A stretch of 64,000 nt of DNA from Phycisphaerales bacterium UBA3190 (lineage in GTDB: Bacteria > Planctomycetota > Phycisphaerae > Phycisphaerales > UBA1924). The stretch is taken from contig DEXG01000036.1 in NCBI GenBank assembly GCA_002364005.1, positions 11,938 to 75,937 of the forward strand. The letters are read 5' to 3'. Below are positions 50,151 to 58,509 of this stretch, piece by piece; within the stretch, counting starts at the first letter, position 1; the number at the start of each line of letters is the position of its first letter. The translations under genes and the position numbers were made by a program. A model generated the notes under the pieces. It saw nothing but the letters and a program-made list of their open reading frames with translations. It had not been told where the DNA came from and searched no databases.

Positions 50151-51977
50151 ATGAGCACCATCAACGCCCAATCTGATCAACAGTCCCGTCATGCCGCCCT
50201 CTCGCCGACCACCGGCTGTGTCCATAACTGGACCCAGACGCTCGTCCCCACAACGCGGGATGCCCCGGCAGATGCTGAAACCCCATCACACATCTTCCTC
50301 GTCCGAGCGGGCTATATCCGCCAGGTCGGTGCGGGCATCTACAACTACCTCCCCCTCGCCTGGCGCACACTGCGCAAAATCTCCGAGATCGTGCGTGAGG
50401 AAATGGACGCGGCGGGTGCCTCAGAGTTCCTCATGCCCGCCATGATGCCCATCGAGCTCTACAAGGACACCAAACGCGACGAGAACTACGGCGACCTGCT
50501 CTTCACCTTCGAAGATCGCCACGGGCGTCGCACCGCCCTGGGCCCGACCCACGAAGAAGTCATCACCGACCTCATGTGCGGCGCCGTCACCAGCTACAAG
50601 CAGTTCCCCCTCAACCTCTACCAGATCCAGAGCAAGTTTCGCGACGAGTTCCGCCCCCGCGCCGGCCTGCTCCGCTGTCGCGAGTTCATCATGAAGGATG
50701 CCTACAGCTTCCACCTGGAGTTGGACGGCGAGGCCGGACTGAACCACACCTACGACAAGATGTACCAGGCCTACACCAACATCTTCACCCGCTGCGGGCT
50801 CGACTTCTCTGCCGTCGAAGCCGAGGCCGGCCCCATCGGCGGCTCCGCTTCACACGAGTTCATGGTCAACTGCGCCAACGGCGAAGACACCATCCTCGTC
50901 TGCCCCGAATCCGGGTACGCGGCCAATGTCGAAAAGGCCGAGATCGGTCAGCGCAACTGGTCCTTCGACCTGGCGCCCACAACCGAGATCACCAAGCACC
51001 ACACCCCCGACATGCCGGGCATCGAGGGAGTCGCAGAACACCTCGGCGTCCAGCCCTCGGAGATGCTCAAATCGATCGTCTTCCGACGGGTCGGCACAGA
51101 AGCCAAGTGGGTCGTCGCCGTGGTCCGCGGCGATCACGATGTCAACGAGGCCAAAGTCCGCGACGCGGTCGGCACCGAGGTCGAACTCGCCCCCGAAGCC
51201 GAAGCAACCAAAGCCGGCTTCTCGATCGGGTATGTCTCGCCACGAACATTCGACTCGATCAAAATGACCCTCGTCGTCGACCCCGACGCCCTCAACGCCC
51301 CCTCATGGGCCACCGGCGCGGACGAGAAAGACCACCACATCACCGGCTTCAACTGGTCCCGCGATATGGCCAACGCGATCGCCGCTGAAAAGGTCAAAGT
51401 TGCAGACATCCGCAACGCCGAAGCCGGAGACCCCTCACCCCGAGCAGAGGGAGCCAAGCTCGAAGCCCGACGCGGCATCGAGGTGGGCCACATCTTCAAG
51501 CTCGGGACCAAGTACTCATCTGCGATGGGCCTGAGCGTCCTCAACAAGCAGCAGAAGAAGCAGGATGTCATCATGGGCTGCTACGGCATCGGGGTCTCGC
51601 GCACCCTCTCCGCCTGCATCGAATCGGCCCACGACGACAACGGCATCATCTGGCCCCTGGCTATCGCGCCGTACCACGCCCAGATCGTCGTCATCCGCCC
51701 CGATGACGAGGGGGTCATGGACGAGGCCAACAAGCTGGCATCCGAACTCGCCCAGCAGGGCTTCGATGTCCTCATCGACGACCGCGACGACCGCCCCGGT
51801 CCCAAGTTCAAGGATGCTGACCTCGTCGGCATCCCACTGCGGTTCATCATCTCGCCCAAGACCATCGAAGCCAACCAGGTCGAGTTCAAGGCCCGCAGCG
51901 ACGAGGGCAAGGCCGAACTGATCGCCCGCGACAAGGCCCTCCATGCCGCGATCGCCAAGTGCGGATCGTTGAACTGA
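50151..51977 (+). CDS. proS: Prolyl-tRNA synthetase
   Basis: A class II aminoacyl-tRNA synthetase of 608 residues, the bacterial type with an editing domain. Motif 1 region RAGYIRQVGAGIYNYLPLAWR, motif 2 KFRDEFRPRAGLLRCREFIMKDAYSFH, the YbaK-like editing insertion (about 230-420) and motif 3 GCYGIGVSRTLSA are visible, followed by the anticodon-binding domain (HAQIVVIRPDD). The N-terminus has an extra hydrophilic ~25 residues before the core. A terminator follows within 25 bp. Confidence 0.95.
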   Translation: MSTINAQSDQQSRHAALSPTTGCVHNWTQTLVPTTRDAPADAETPSHIFLVRAGYIRQVGAGIYNYLPLAWRTLRKISEIVREEMDAAGASEFLMPAMMPIELYKDTKRDENYGDLLFTFEDRHGRRTALGPTHEEVITDLMCGAVTSYKQFPLNLYQIQSKFRDEFRPRAGLLRCREFIMKDAYSFHLELDGEAGLNHTYDKMYQAYTNIFTRCGLDFSAVEAEAGPIGGSASHEFMVNCANGEDTILVCPESGYAANVEKAEIGQRNWSFDLAPTTEITKHHTPDMPGIEGVAEHLGVQPSEMLKSIVFRRVGTEAKWVVAVVRGDHDVNEAKVRDAVGTEVELAPEAEATKAGFSIGYVSPRTFDSIKMTLVVDPDALNAPSWATGADEKDHHITGFNWSRDMANAIAAEKVKVADIRNAEAGDPSPRAEGAKLEARRGIEVGHIFKLGTKYSSAMGLSVLNKQQKKQDVIMGCYGIGVSRTLSACIESAHDDNGIIWPLAIAPYHAQIVVIRPDDEGVMDEANKLASELAQQGFDVLIDDRDDRPGPKFKDADLVGIPLRFIISPKTIEANQVEFKARSDEGKAELIARDKALHAAIAKCGSLN

Positions 51978-52000
51978 GAAGATGCCCACGACCACACAAG

Positions 52001-52024
52001 CGGGGCGTTTCGCCCCGTTTTTTC
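52001..52024 (+). terminator. Rho-independent terminator of proS
   Basis: Arms CGGGGCG (52001-52007) and CGCCCCG (52011-52017), TTT loop, then six Ts. Confidence 0.88.
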
Positions 52025-52039
52025 ATGCCCAACGGGGTC

Positions 52040-52045
52040 TATGAT
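52040..52045 (+). promoter_or_regulatory. purD: -10 element (TATGAT) 5 nt before purD
   Basis: TATGAT-N5-ATG (52051), just after the proS terminator. Confidence 0.6.
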
Positions 52046-52050
52046 CGGTC

Positions 52051-53370
52051 ATGCAGATGCCCGAAACAGTCAATGTCCTGCTCATCGGTGGCGGTGCCCG
52101 CGAGCACGCCCTCGCCACCGCGATCGCGCGTTCCCCCAAGCTTGGGACGCTCTACGCGACCGATACAACCAACCCGGGCATTGCCAAACTGGCCCAGCAG
52201 GTCGATGCCCCGGCAACGACCAAAGAGCTCTACCGCCTGGTGCAGTTCTGCGACCGAGAGAACATCGAACTCGTCGTCATCGGCCCGGAAGACCCCTTGG
52301 CAGACGGCTGGGCCGATACGCTCAGCAAAAAGGCCAACGGCTCACCGCGATTGGTCTTTGGCCCCGGTGCCAAGGGCGCCAATCTCGAAGCCGACAAGTC
52401 CTACGCCAAGCAGATGATGCGGGCCGCATCGGTCCCGACCGCCGAGGGACGCATCTTTAAGAAGTTCGATCAGGCCCAGGAGTTCCTCAAAACCCGCGAC
52501 GAGGTCTATGTCATCAAGGCTACCGGGCTCGCCAAGGGCAAGGGGGTCATCGTCCCCAAGACCAACCAAGAGGCCATCGCCGCGGCACGCGAGATGCTCG
52601 TCAACAAGGCGTTTGGCGATGCGGGTAAGACGATCCTCGTAGAAGAGAAAATCAACGGCACAGAGGTCTCTGTCCTCGCACTCCTCGACGGGCACAACAT
52701 CCTCGTCCTCCCCCCGTGCCAAGACCACAAGCGCCTGCTCAACAACGACGAGGGACCCAACACCGGCGGCATGGGGGCCTTCTGCCCCGCGGACACCATC
52801 TCCGAACCGATCATGCATCAGATCGAGTCCGAGGTCTTGGTTCCCATCGCAGACGCCCTGCGTCGCGACGAGATCGATTTCCGAGGCGTCCTCTACGCGG
52901 GCATCATGCTCACCCCCGGCGGCCCCAAGGTGCTCGAGTTCAATGTCCGCTTCGGCGATCCCGAGTGCCAGCCCCTCATGACCCGTCTGCAGTCCGACGC
53001 GCTGGAACTACTCTGGGCCACTGCCGCGGGAAAACTCGACCAGATCGATGTGCAGTACACCCCGCAATCGTGCGTCACGGTTGTGCTCGCATCCAAGGGC
53101 TACCCCGAGTCACCCAAGACCGGCTTCCCCATCAACGGGATCGAAGATGCCGAGGCCATCGAAGGCGTCAGCGTCTATCACGCGGGCACCAAACTCAACG
53201 ATGCGGGAACACTTGTGACCAGTGGGGGGCGTGTGCTCTCGGTCACCGCCCTGGGCGACAGCATGGAACAGGCCCGCCAGCGTGCATACGAAGCCGCGGA
53301 CAAGATCCACTTCGAGGGCATGCAGCTCCGCACCGACATCGCCAAAGACGCGCCCGTCGCGACCGCCTGA
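52051..53370 (+). CDS. purD: Phosphoribosylamine-glycine ligase
   Basis: Second step of purine synthesis: phosphoribosylamine plus glycine gives GAR. The 439-residue ATP-grasp enzyme has LLIGGGAREHALATAIARS at the start, VVIGPEDPLADGWAD, DKSYAKQMMRAA, the ATP-grasp core VIKATGLAKGKGVIV, and QDHKRLLNNDEGPNTGGMGAFCP and EFNVRFGDPECQPLM. All are characteristic of PurD. The start is 52051, where MQMPETVN precedes the Rossmann-like motif. It ends 9 bp from a convergent gene. Confidence 0.95.
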   Translation: MQMPETVNVLLIGGGAREHALATAIARSPKLGTLYATDTTNPGIAKLAQQVDAPATTKELYRLVQFCDRENIELVVIGPEDPLADGWADTLSKKANGSPRLVFGPGAKGANLEADKSYAKQMMRAASVPTAEGRIFKKFDQAQEFLKTRDEVYVIKATGLAKGKGVIVPKTNQEAIAAAREMLVNKAFGDAGKTILVEEKINGTEVSVLALLDGHNILVLPPCQDHKRLLNNDEGPNTGGMGAFCPADTISEPIMHQIESEVLVPIADALRRDEIDFRGVLYAGIMLTPGGPKVLEFNVRFGDPECQPLMTRLQSDALELLWATAAGKLDQIDVQYTPQSCVTVVLASKGYPESPKTGFPINGIEDAEAIEGVSVYHAGTKLNDAGTLVTSGGRVLSVTALGDSMEQARQRAYEAADKIHFEGMQLRTDIAKDAPVATA

Positions 53371-53379
53371 TCACCAATC

Positions 53380-54762
53380 TCAGTTCTTGGGTGTGGGCCG
53401 ACTCGCCGCGATCGTGAGCCAGGTGCCGGTCGCCTGCGCATCATCGCCTCTGTAGCCCCAGACCACGCGTCGTCCATCGCCGAGATCCCCGATCACCAGC
53501 AATCGCAGCCCATCGGCTGCTTGCTCCAGAGCGATGTCATATTCACCGAGGGGCGCACCGTTCGCATCGAGCAACTCGACCCCCGCGATGATCTTGGGCA
53601 ACTCGAACGACGCGTCAACCAGGCGTACCCCAAAGGCGGGCTGGAGTAGCAGGATCGACAGCAATCGATCGATCGACTCGTTCGTCAGTGTATCCGCCTC
53701 CTGATCCGCGATAAGCCATGTGGCGCCGTTCCGCACGGCATCGAGCTTCATCACATCATCACGCCCCAGCACCCGCACGGATCGGACACTCGTAAGCCCG
53801 AAGCCACCGGCGGTCTTGGATACATACGCATCTGGATACGCCGTCAGCTTCGTGAGCGCGTCGGTCGAAACGGTGATCAGCGTCGAGTGTCCGCCCTGCT
53901 CAAAGCGGGCATAAAGGGTGTCAGCGTTGATGTCAGCTCGGGTACCAATGGTCAAACTGGAGCCAGACGCCTCGTCACCAACCATGATGCGGGCGAGGGG
54001 TTTCGAGAGGCCGCTGGTGGCCTCGTCGATCTCCTCATCGATAAACCGCTGTGCCTGAACCGACAGCAGCGAACGAACCAGCTCATCGACCTTCTCACGA
54101 TTCGCGTGTACCTCGATCGGATCGTCGATCACCCATCCATTTGGAGTTCGTAAAAGCGACACCGCATGCTTATCGGCACTGAGCCGAAGCTGCGAGACCG
54201 AGGAGGCAGCCATATCGAACAGGCGATCATCCCGCCACCCGAGCACAACATCGCTTGTGAACGAATCAACAAGGGCCGTATCGAGCCAGCCGTCGACCAC
54301 GCGTTCGATCGCACCGCTCTCATCGCGCTGTTCGACCCGTACTGGGACGCGTCCGCCCAAGCGATCGCTGCCGATCGAGAGCGTGATGATCGAACCATCC
54401 CGCGATCGGACCGTGGTCGTACGATCTGGCGAATTCATGACGGCCTCGTCGCTCAGCCGAACCCGTGCTGTTGCCAGTGACCGGAGCCCGGCACGAACAC
54501 GATTCGAAGCGAGTCCCCACGAGACCCCGTTGCTCCACGCGCCCCGCCATTGATCGATCGAGTCCGCATCACGCTGAATCTCAACCGAGCCGCCCTCACC
54601 CTCAACTGAAAGCGAAATAACGCCAGCGGGGTCAAACTCAAGCCCGACCCAGACAACCTCCTGCTCACCCAAGGCGGCAATGTGCTTCTGACGCACGAAA
54701 ACAGCAGCCCCTCCGAGCATTCCCGCGATGATGATCCAGATCAGCAGCGTTCGTATCGACAT
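53380..54762 (-). CDS. DUF4340-like membrane-anchored protein
   Basis: A 460-residue protein: N-terminal membrane anchor (residues 5-22, LLIWIIIAGMLGGAAVF), then a long extracytoplasmic region of repeated beta/alpha units. Motifs such as NGWVIDDPIEVHANREKVDELVRSLLSVQAQRFIDE and RNGATWLIADQEADTLTNESIDRLLSILLLQ are the 'W-x-P/A-(D)xxxVxxLLxxL' units of the DUF4340 family, which often accompanies gliding-motility-type ABC transporters. No such transporter genes are here. The start is supported by TAGGAT 6 nt upstream. Confidence 0.7.
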   Translation of the reverse strand: MSIRTLLIWIIIAGMLGGAAVFVRQKHIAALGEQEVVWVGLEFDPAGVISLSVEGEGGSVEIQRDADSIDQWRGAWSNGVSWGLASNRVRAGLRSLATARVRLSDEAVMNSPDRTTTVRSRDGSIITLSIGSDRLGGRVPVRVEQRDESGAIERVVDGWLDTALVDSFTSDVVLGWRDDRLFDMAASSVSQLRLSADKHAVSLLRTPNGWVIDDPIEVHANREKVDELVRSLLSVQAQRFIDEEIDEATSGLSKPLARIMVGDEASGSSLTIGTRADINADTLYARFEQGGHSTLITVSTDALTKLTAYPDAYVSKTAGGFGLTSVRSVRVLGRDDVMKLDAVRNGATWLIADQEADTLTNESIDRLLSILLLQPAFGVRLVDASFELPKIIAGVELLDANGAPLGEYDIALEQAADGLRLLVIGDLGDGRRVVWGYRGDDAQATGTWLTIAASRPTPKN

Positions 54763-54768
54763 GCATCT

Positions 54769-54774
54769 ATCCTA
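54769..54774 (-). promoter_or_regulatory. -10 element (TAGGAT) 6 nt before the DUF4340-like gene
   Basis: TAGGAT-N6-ATG on the minus strand. Confidence 0.5.
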
Positions 54775-54821
54775 TCGACCGTTCGTGCACAAAACGCCCG
54801 TATTTACCCGACATCATCCCC

Positions 54822-55508
54822 ATGCCCATACGACGCCCGCTCATCGCCATCACCGCCGACCTCATGGTCCGCAGCGATCGTCCGACCGCCTTCTCGACCA
54901 TGACCTATACCCGGTCCGTACTGGCCGCCGGCGGGGTTCCGGTGATTCTGCCCCCAACACCCGGACATGCTGACAGCCTCATCGATCGGTTCGATGCTTT
55001 AATCTTCACGGGAGGCGACGATCCCGTCACCGAGCCCTTCGGAACCCCAACCCACCCCGAGGCGGTTCGGGTGCTCAAAGATCGCCAGGATTTTGAGACT
55101 TCGTTGCTCACCGCCCTCAACGATCGCCATGACATCCCAGTTCTAGGCATCTGCCTTGGCATGCAGATGATGGGTCTCGTGGCTGGGGGCACCCTGAATC
55201 AGCACCTGCCCGAAACCCACGCCAGCCACACGGACCACTGGGAAAAGACACACGACATCAGCTCGATCGATGAATCGATCATCCCCGCGGGGTCGACCTA
55301 TTCCAAGCACCGCCAGGCGATCCAAGACCCAGGCACGCTCCGCCCTCTCGCCACCGCCCACGACGGGGTGATCGAAGCCATAGACGACCCAACCCGCCGT
55401 TTCTACCTCGGCGTGCAATGGCACCCCGAACGCACCGACAACGCGAAACTGGGGCAACAGATCATCGAGAAGCTCGTCGAGGCGGCTCGGAAGAACGCAA
55501 AGCATTAG
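54822..55508 (+). CDS. Class I glutamine amidotransferase-like hydrolase (peptidase C26)
   Basis: A 228-residue hydrolase of the gamma-glutamyl-GABA hydrolase (PuuD)/C26 group. RPLIAITADLM and YTRSVLAAGGVPVILPP open the domain, DALIFTGGDDPVTEPFG precedes the nucleophile C111 in VLGICLGMQMMGLVAGG, and H201-E in GVQWHPERTD completes the triad. It removes gamma-glutamyl groups; the natural substrate is unknown. No polyamine genes are adjacent. Its end overlaps the convergent metF end by 4 bp. Confidence 0.85.
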   Translation: MPIRRPLIAITADLMVRSDRPTAFSTMTYTRSVLAAGGVPVILPPTPGHADSLIDRFDALIFTGGDDPVTEPFGTPTHPEAVRVLKDRQDFETSLLTALNDRHDIPVLGICLGMQMMGLVAGGTLNQHLPETHASHTDHWEKTHDISSIDESIIPAGSTYSKHRQAIQDPGTLRPLATAHDGVIEAIDDPTRRFYLGVQWHPERTDNAKLGQQIIEKLVEAARKNAKH

Positions 55509-56437
55509 AACGGGAGCGTCGGCTCACTGCCAAGCTGCTGGGAATCCTGCACGCCGAGCGTCTTGTAGATTTCCATAGTCGCGCCCGAGGAGTTCAGGGT
55601 GTAGAAATGGATCCCCGAGACCCTATGGTCGAGCAAGTCACGGCTCTGCTCGGTCGCCCAGTGAACGCCGACTCGACGAATGGCCTCGTCTGAGCCATCG
55701 GTCCGGCGCACCATCCGCAGCAGCGGGGCGGGGAATCGCATCCCCAGCGCCAGCTCCGACATCCGCTTCATACCACTGATCGACTGGATCGGCATCACCC
55801 CCGCGATGATTGGGACCCGAATCCCAGCCATCTCGCAGCGATCACGAAAATCGTACAAGTCCCTGTTATCAAAGAACATCTGCGTAATGATGTAGTCAGC
55901 CCCCGCGTCGATCTTCGCCTTGAGGTACTCCATCTCGGTGATCCGATTCGGCGTCGATGGATGCCCCTCCGGGAAGCCCGCCACACCGATGCCGAATCCC
56001 TTGAATCCATTCAACTGGCGTTGCTCATCCTCGATCTTCCGAATGAAGCGAACCAGCTCGCCCGCGTTCGAGAATCGGTCGTCGCCAAAGCAATGCGGCT
56101 CGTTGTGCGGGGGGTCGCCTCGCAACGCCAAGATGCTCTGGATCCCACGCTGGGCGTAGCCCTCGACGATGCCGCGGATATCGCTCTCGCTATGCTTCAC
56201 GCAGGTGAGGTGGGGGACCGTATTAATGCCCGTCTCGGCACGAACGCGGTGTACCAGATCACGCGTCAGTTGACGCGTCGAACCGCCCGCCCCGTAGGTC
56301 ACGCTCACGAACGAGGGCCTGAGCTTCTCGAGCTTCACGATATGATCGAACAGCTTCTGCGCCCCCGCCTCGGTTTTGGGCGGGAAAAACTCGAATGAGA
56401 ATGTTGTGGACTCAAAGAGTTCCCGAAAATGACTCAT
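55505..56437 (-). CDS. metF: Methylenetetrahydrofolate reductase
   Basis: Reduces methylene-THF to methyl-THF, the methyl source for methionine. The 310-residue flavoprotein has TFSFEFFPPKTEAGAQKLF, PSFVSVTYGAGGSTR, THLTCVKHSE-type PHLTCVKHSESDI, ILALRGDPPHNEP, VAGFPEGHP, DYIITQMFFDN and PIIAGVMPIQS, all diagnostic. ATG 56437 follows GGAGGGT. It is monocistronic. It fits functionally with ahcY, 4 kb away, in the methionine cycle. Confidence 0.95.
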   Translation of the reverse strand: MSHFRELFESTTFSFEFFPPKTEAGAQKLFDHIVKLEKLRPSFVSVTYGAGGSTRQLTRDLVHRVRAETGINTVPHLTCVKHSESDIRGIVEGYAQRGIQSILALRGDPPHNEPHCFGDDRFSNAGELVRFIRKIEDEQRQLNGFKGFGIGVAGFPEGHPSTPNRITEMEYLKAKIDAGADYIITQMFFDNRDLYDFRDRCEMAGIRVPIIAGVMPIQSISGMKRMSELALGMRFPAPLLRMVRRTDGSDEAIRRVGVHWATEQSRDLLDHRVSGIHFYTLNSSGATMEIYKTLGVQDSQQLGSEPTLPF

Positions 56438-56565
56438 GCCACCCTCCGTCCCGTATGCCCGCTGCGAGCCACGGCTGCTTCCATGCGTGTGGGTCCGATT
56501 ACCTGTTCATCGAACAAGGAATCTATACGACAATCCTCCTCAGGAGGGAACGGGCAGTCTTGCTG

Positions 56566-57522
56566 ATGCGAAGAACATATCCGATGCACCGTTCTGATGC
56601 AGACGATTCCAACCGATACGCATTCACCCTCATCGAGCTGCTCGTCGTGATCGCCATCATTGCGCTCTTGATCGGCATCCTGCTTCCCGCCCTCTCCAGC
56701 GCCCGCGATACCGCCAAGTCCCTCATCTGCACCACCCGCATGCGCCAGGTCGCCACGGGCTGGCAGATCTACGCCGACACCAACCGCGATATCTCCGTCC
56801 CCGCGCAGCCCGGTCGGTACGCGGACGAAACCAGGAATGTCTATACCCTGGGCAACGGCGATCAGTACCGCCCCCGTTGGTTCGCCGTCATCGGTGCAGC
56901 CGCCGGGTTCGACGCCTTCGCCAACCCCAGCCCCGACCGCGAAGACGAGCACACGATGACCGTCAATGCCAACGAGGTCTTCCTCTGCCCGGTCGTGCCC
57001 GAATGGAACAACACCCGTAACTACGCCTTCGGGTACAACCACCATTTCCTCGGCAATACGCGCTTCGTCAACGACGATGAAAACGGCGGCTTCATCAACT
57101 TCCCCGTCCGCGCCTCGTCGCTCGACACTTCCAACACCCTCATGTTCGCCGACTCCCTCGGCACCGCCGCGGGCAAACCCGAATCCCAGAGGACCCAGAA
57201 CCGGAACGACGGCATCCGCGACCCCGAACTCAGAGCCGAGGGTGGCCACGGCTACGCGCTCGACCCGCCCCGCCTGACCGACAATAACGACTTCGCCGAT
57301 CTGAGAAACCGCGGCTTCGAGCACCGCTCCGCCCCCCATGCTCGCCACCGGGACAAAACCAACGCCGTCTTCTGCGACGGCCATGTCGAGAGCACTACCC
57401 TTGAGGATCTGGGATACATCGTCGACGCAGACGGCGTCGTCACGAGCACCGACGAGGATGCCACCAACGCCCGTTTCAGCGGCAACAGCCGCGACGAAGA
57501 CCCGCCAAAGCTCAACCGATAA
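56566..57522 (+). CDS. Prepilin-type protein with H-X9-DG motif
   Basis: A 318-residue protein of the same family as the gene at position 10. A ~20-residue leader ends in NRYAFTLIELLVVIAIIALL, the prepilin cleavage/methylation site plus hydrophobic helix. RHRDKTNAVFCDGH near residue 270 contains His, nine residues, Asp-Gly. It should be processed by prepilin peptidase. Start ambiguous: ATG 56566 is used; TTG 56560 and ATG 56584 are alternatives; an AGGAGG sits 17-20 nt upstream of 56566. No pilus operon is adjacent. Confidence 0.78.
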   Translation: MRRTYPMHRSDADDSNRYAFTLIELLVVIAIIALLIGILLPALSSARDTAKSLICTTRMRQVATGWQIYADTNRDISVPAQPGRYADETRNVYTLGNGDQYRPRWFAVIGAAAGFDAFANPSPDREDEHTMTVNANEVFLCPVVPEWNNTRNYAFGYNHHFLGNTRFVNDDENGGFINFPVRASSLDTSNTLMFADSLGTAAGKPESQRTQNRNDGIRDPELRAEGGHGYALDPPRLTDNNDFADLRNRGFEHRSAPHARHRDKTNAVFCDGHVESTTLEDLGYIVDADGVVTSTDEDATNARFSGNSRDEDPPKLNR

Positions 57523-57567
57523 CCAGCTGGCGACAAACCAAAGCTTCGTATCAGACGCAAAGCGTGG

Positions 57568-57573
57568 TACACT
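57568..57573 (+). promoter_or_regulatory. -10 element (TACACT) 6 nt before the LuxR-type gene
   Basis: TACACT-N6-ATG (57580). Confidence 0.55.
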
Positions 57574-57579
57574 CACCGC

Positions 57580-58368
57580 ATGTTCACAGAACTCTCCGCC
57601 AGAGATGTCCACGAGTGCCACCAGATCGCCGGCCGATGCCGCGACCTGGGTGCCGATCTGGACGCATGGCGAAACCAACTGCTCAACGAGCTGCGCACCA
57701 TCGTCGATGCCCAGGTCATCATCAGCTCCGAGATCGAGCATTTCGGTGCCAGCCACGAACAGGAAACCCGCTACCTGGGAACCCACCGAGACGGCTGGAT
57801 CTCCAACGACGCCGAAAAACGCTGGCGTGAATACGCCCAGACGATCCCCGTCGAACGCACACCCGAATACCCGTACCTCTCCAAGTTCTCGGGCGAGACA
57901 CTCGTCCTCTCCCGCGACCAGATCTGGGGCCGTGAGACCTGGTACCGGTCCCACACCTTCAACGAGATCCACCGCGAGTGCGGCATCGACGACTACATCA
58001 TCTCGGTCTGCCCAACCACGATCCCGGACCGCTGCACCACACTCTGGCTCCACAAAGGCGTGGGCTCTCGCGATTTCTCCCCACGCGAGCACGCCATCGT
58101 CTCGCTGCTGCACATGATCATCAACCGTGAGATCGGGTCCTACCTCGCCGCAGCCGACGAGCCGCAACTGAGCACGCTGACCAAACGACGCCTCGAAGTT
58201 CTCGAACGCCTGCTCATGGGTGACTCCGAAAAGCAAATCGCCTACCACTTTGATGTGGGGCGAGCGACGATCCACGATCATGTGCTCGCAATCTATCGCC
58301 ATTTCAAAGTCTCTTCTCGTGGCGAACTTCTCTCTATGTTCATCGGTCGCGCCAGACCCCGCACCTGA
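57580..58368 (+). CDS. LuxR-family transcriptional regulator
   Basis: A 262-residue DNA-binding protein. The C-terminal ~60 residues form a LuxR/FixJ-type helix-turn-helix: LTKRRLEVLERLLMGDSEKQIAYHF and ATIHDHVLAIYRHFKVSSRGELL. The first ~190 residues resemble a GAF-like sensor fold (VDAQVIISSEIEHFG, CGIDDYIISVCPT, FSPREHAIVSLLHMII) without recognisable ligand residues. It lacks a receiver domain, so it is not a standard two-component regulator. It stands upstream of a secreted dockerin-type protein gene, which could be a target. Confidence 0.82.
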   Translation: MFTELSARDVHECHQIAGRCRDLGADLDAWRNQLLNELRTIVDAQVIISSEIEHFGASHEQETRYLGTHRDGWISNDAEKRWREYAQTIPVERTPEYPYLSKFSGETLVLSRDQIWGRETWYRSHTFNEIHRECGIDDYIISVCPTTIPDRCTTLWLHKGVGSRDFSPREHAIVSLLHMIINREIGSYLAAADEPQLSTLTKRRLEVLERLLMGDSEKQIAYHFDVGRATIHDHVLAIYRHFKVSSRGELLSMFIGRARPRT

Positions 58369-58395
58369 TCCCCAGAAACCCCAATCTGAGCATCG

Positions 58396-58419
58396 CCCAC
58401 CAAAGAGTGGGGGAGGTTT
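58396..58419 (+). terminator. Weak terminator-like stem
   Basis: CCCAC (58396-58400) and GTGGG (58407-58411) with a 6-nt loop, then a short T-rich stretch. The stem is short; marginal. Confidence 0.3.
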
Positions 58420-58509
58420 TCCTATTTGACCCACGAAGATGTTCTCATGAAAGGGCAAATCGCCCAAACCCATGACCCCCTCGCTCAAAGCAAAAACAGG
58501 AGCTACCTC

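Noticed and set aside
56535..56552. CCTCCT/AGGAGG inverted repeat upstream of the second prepilin, possibly hiding a ribosome site
   Set aside because: The loop is too small and the AGGAGG is too far from the likely ATG to claim regulation.
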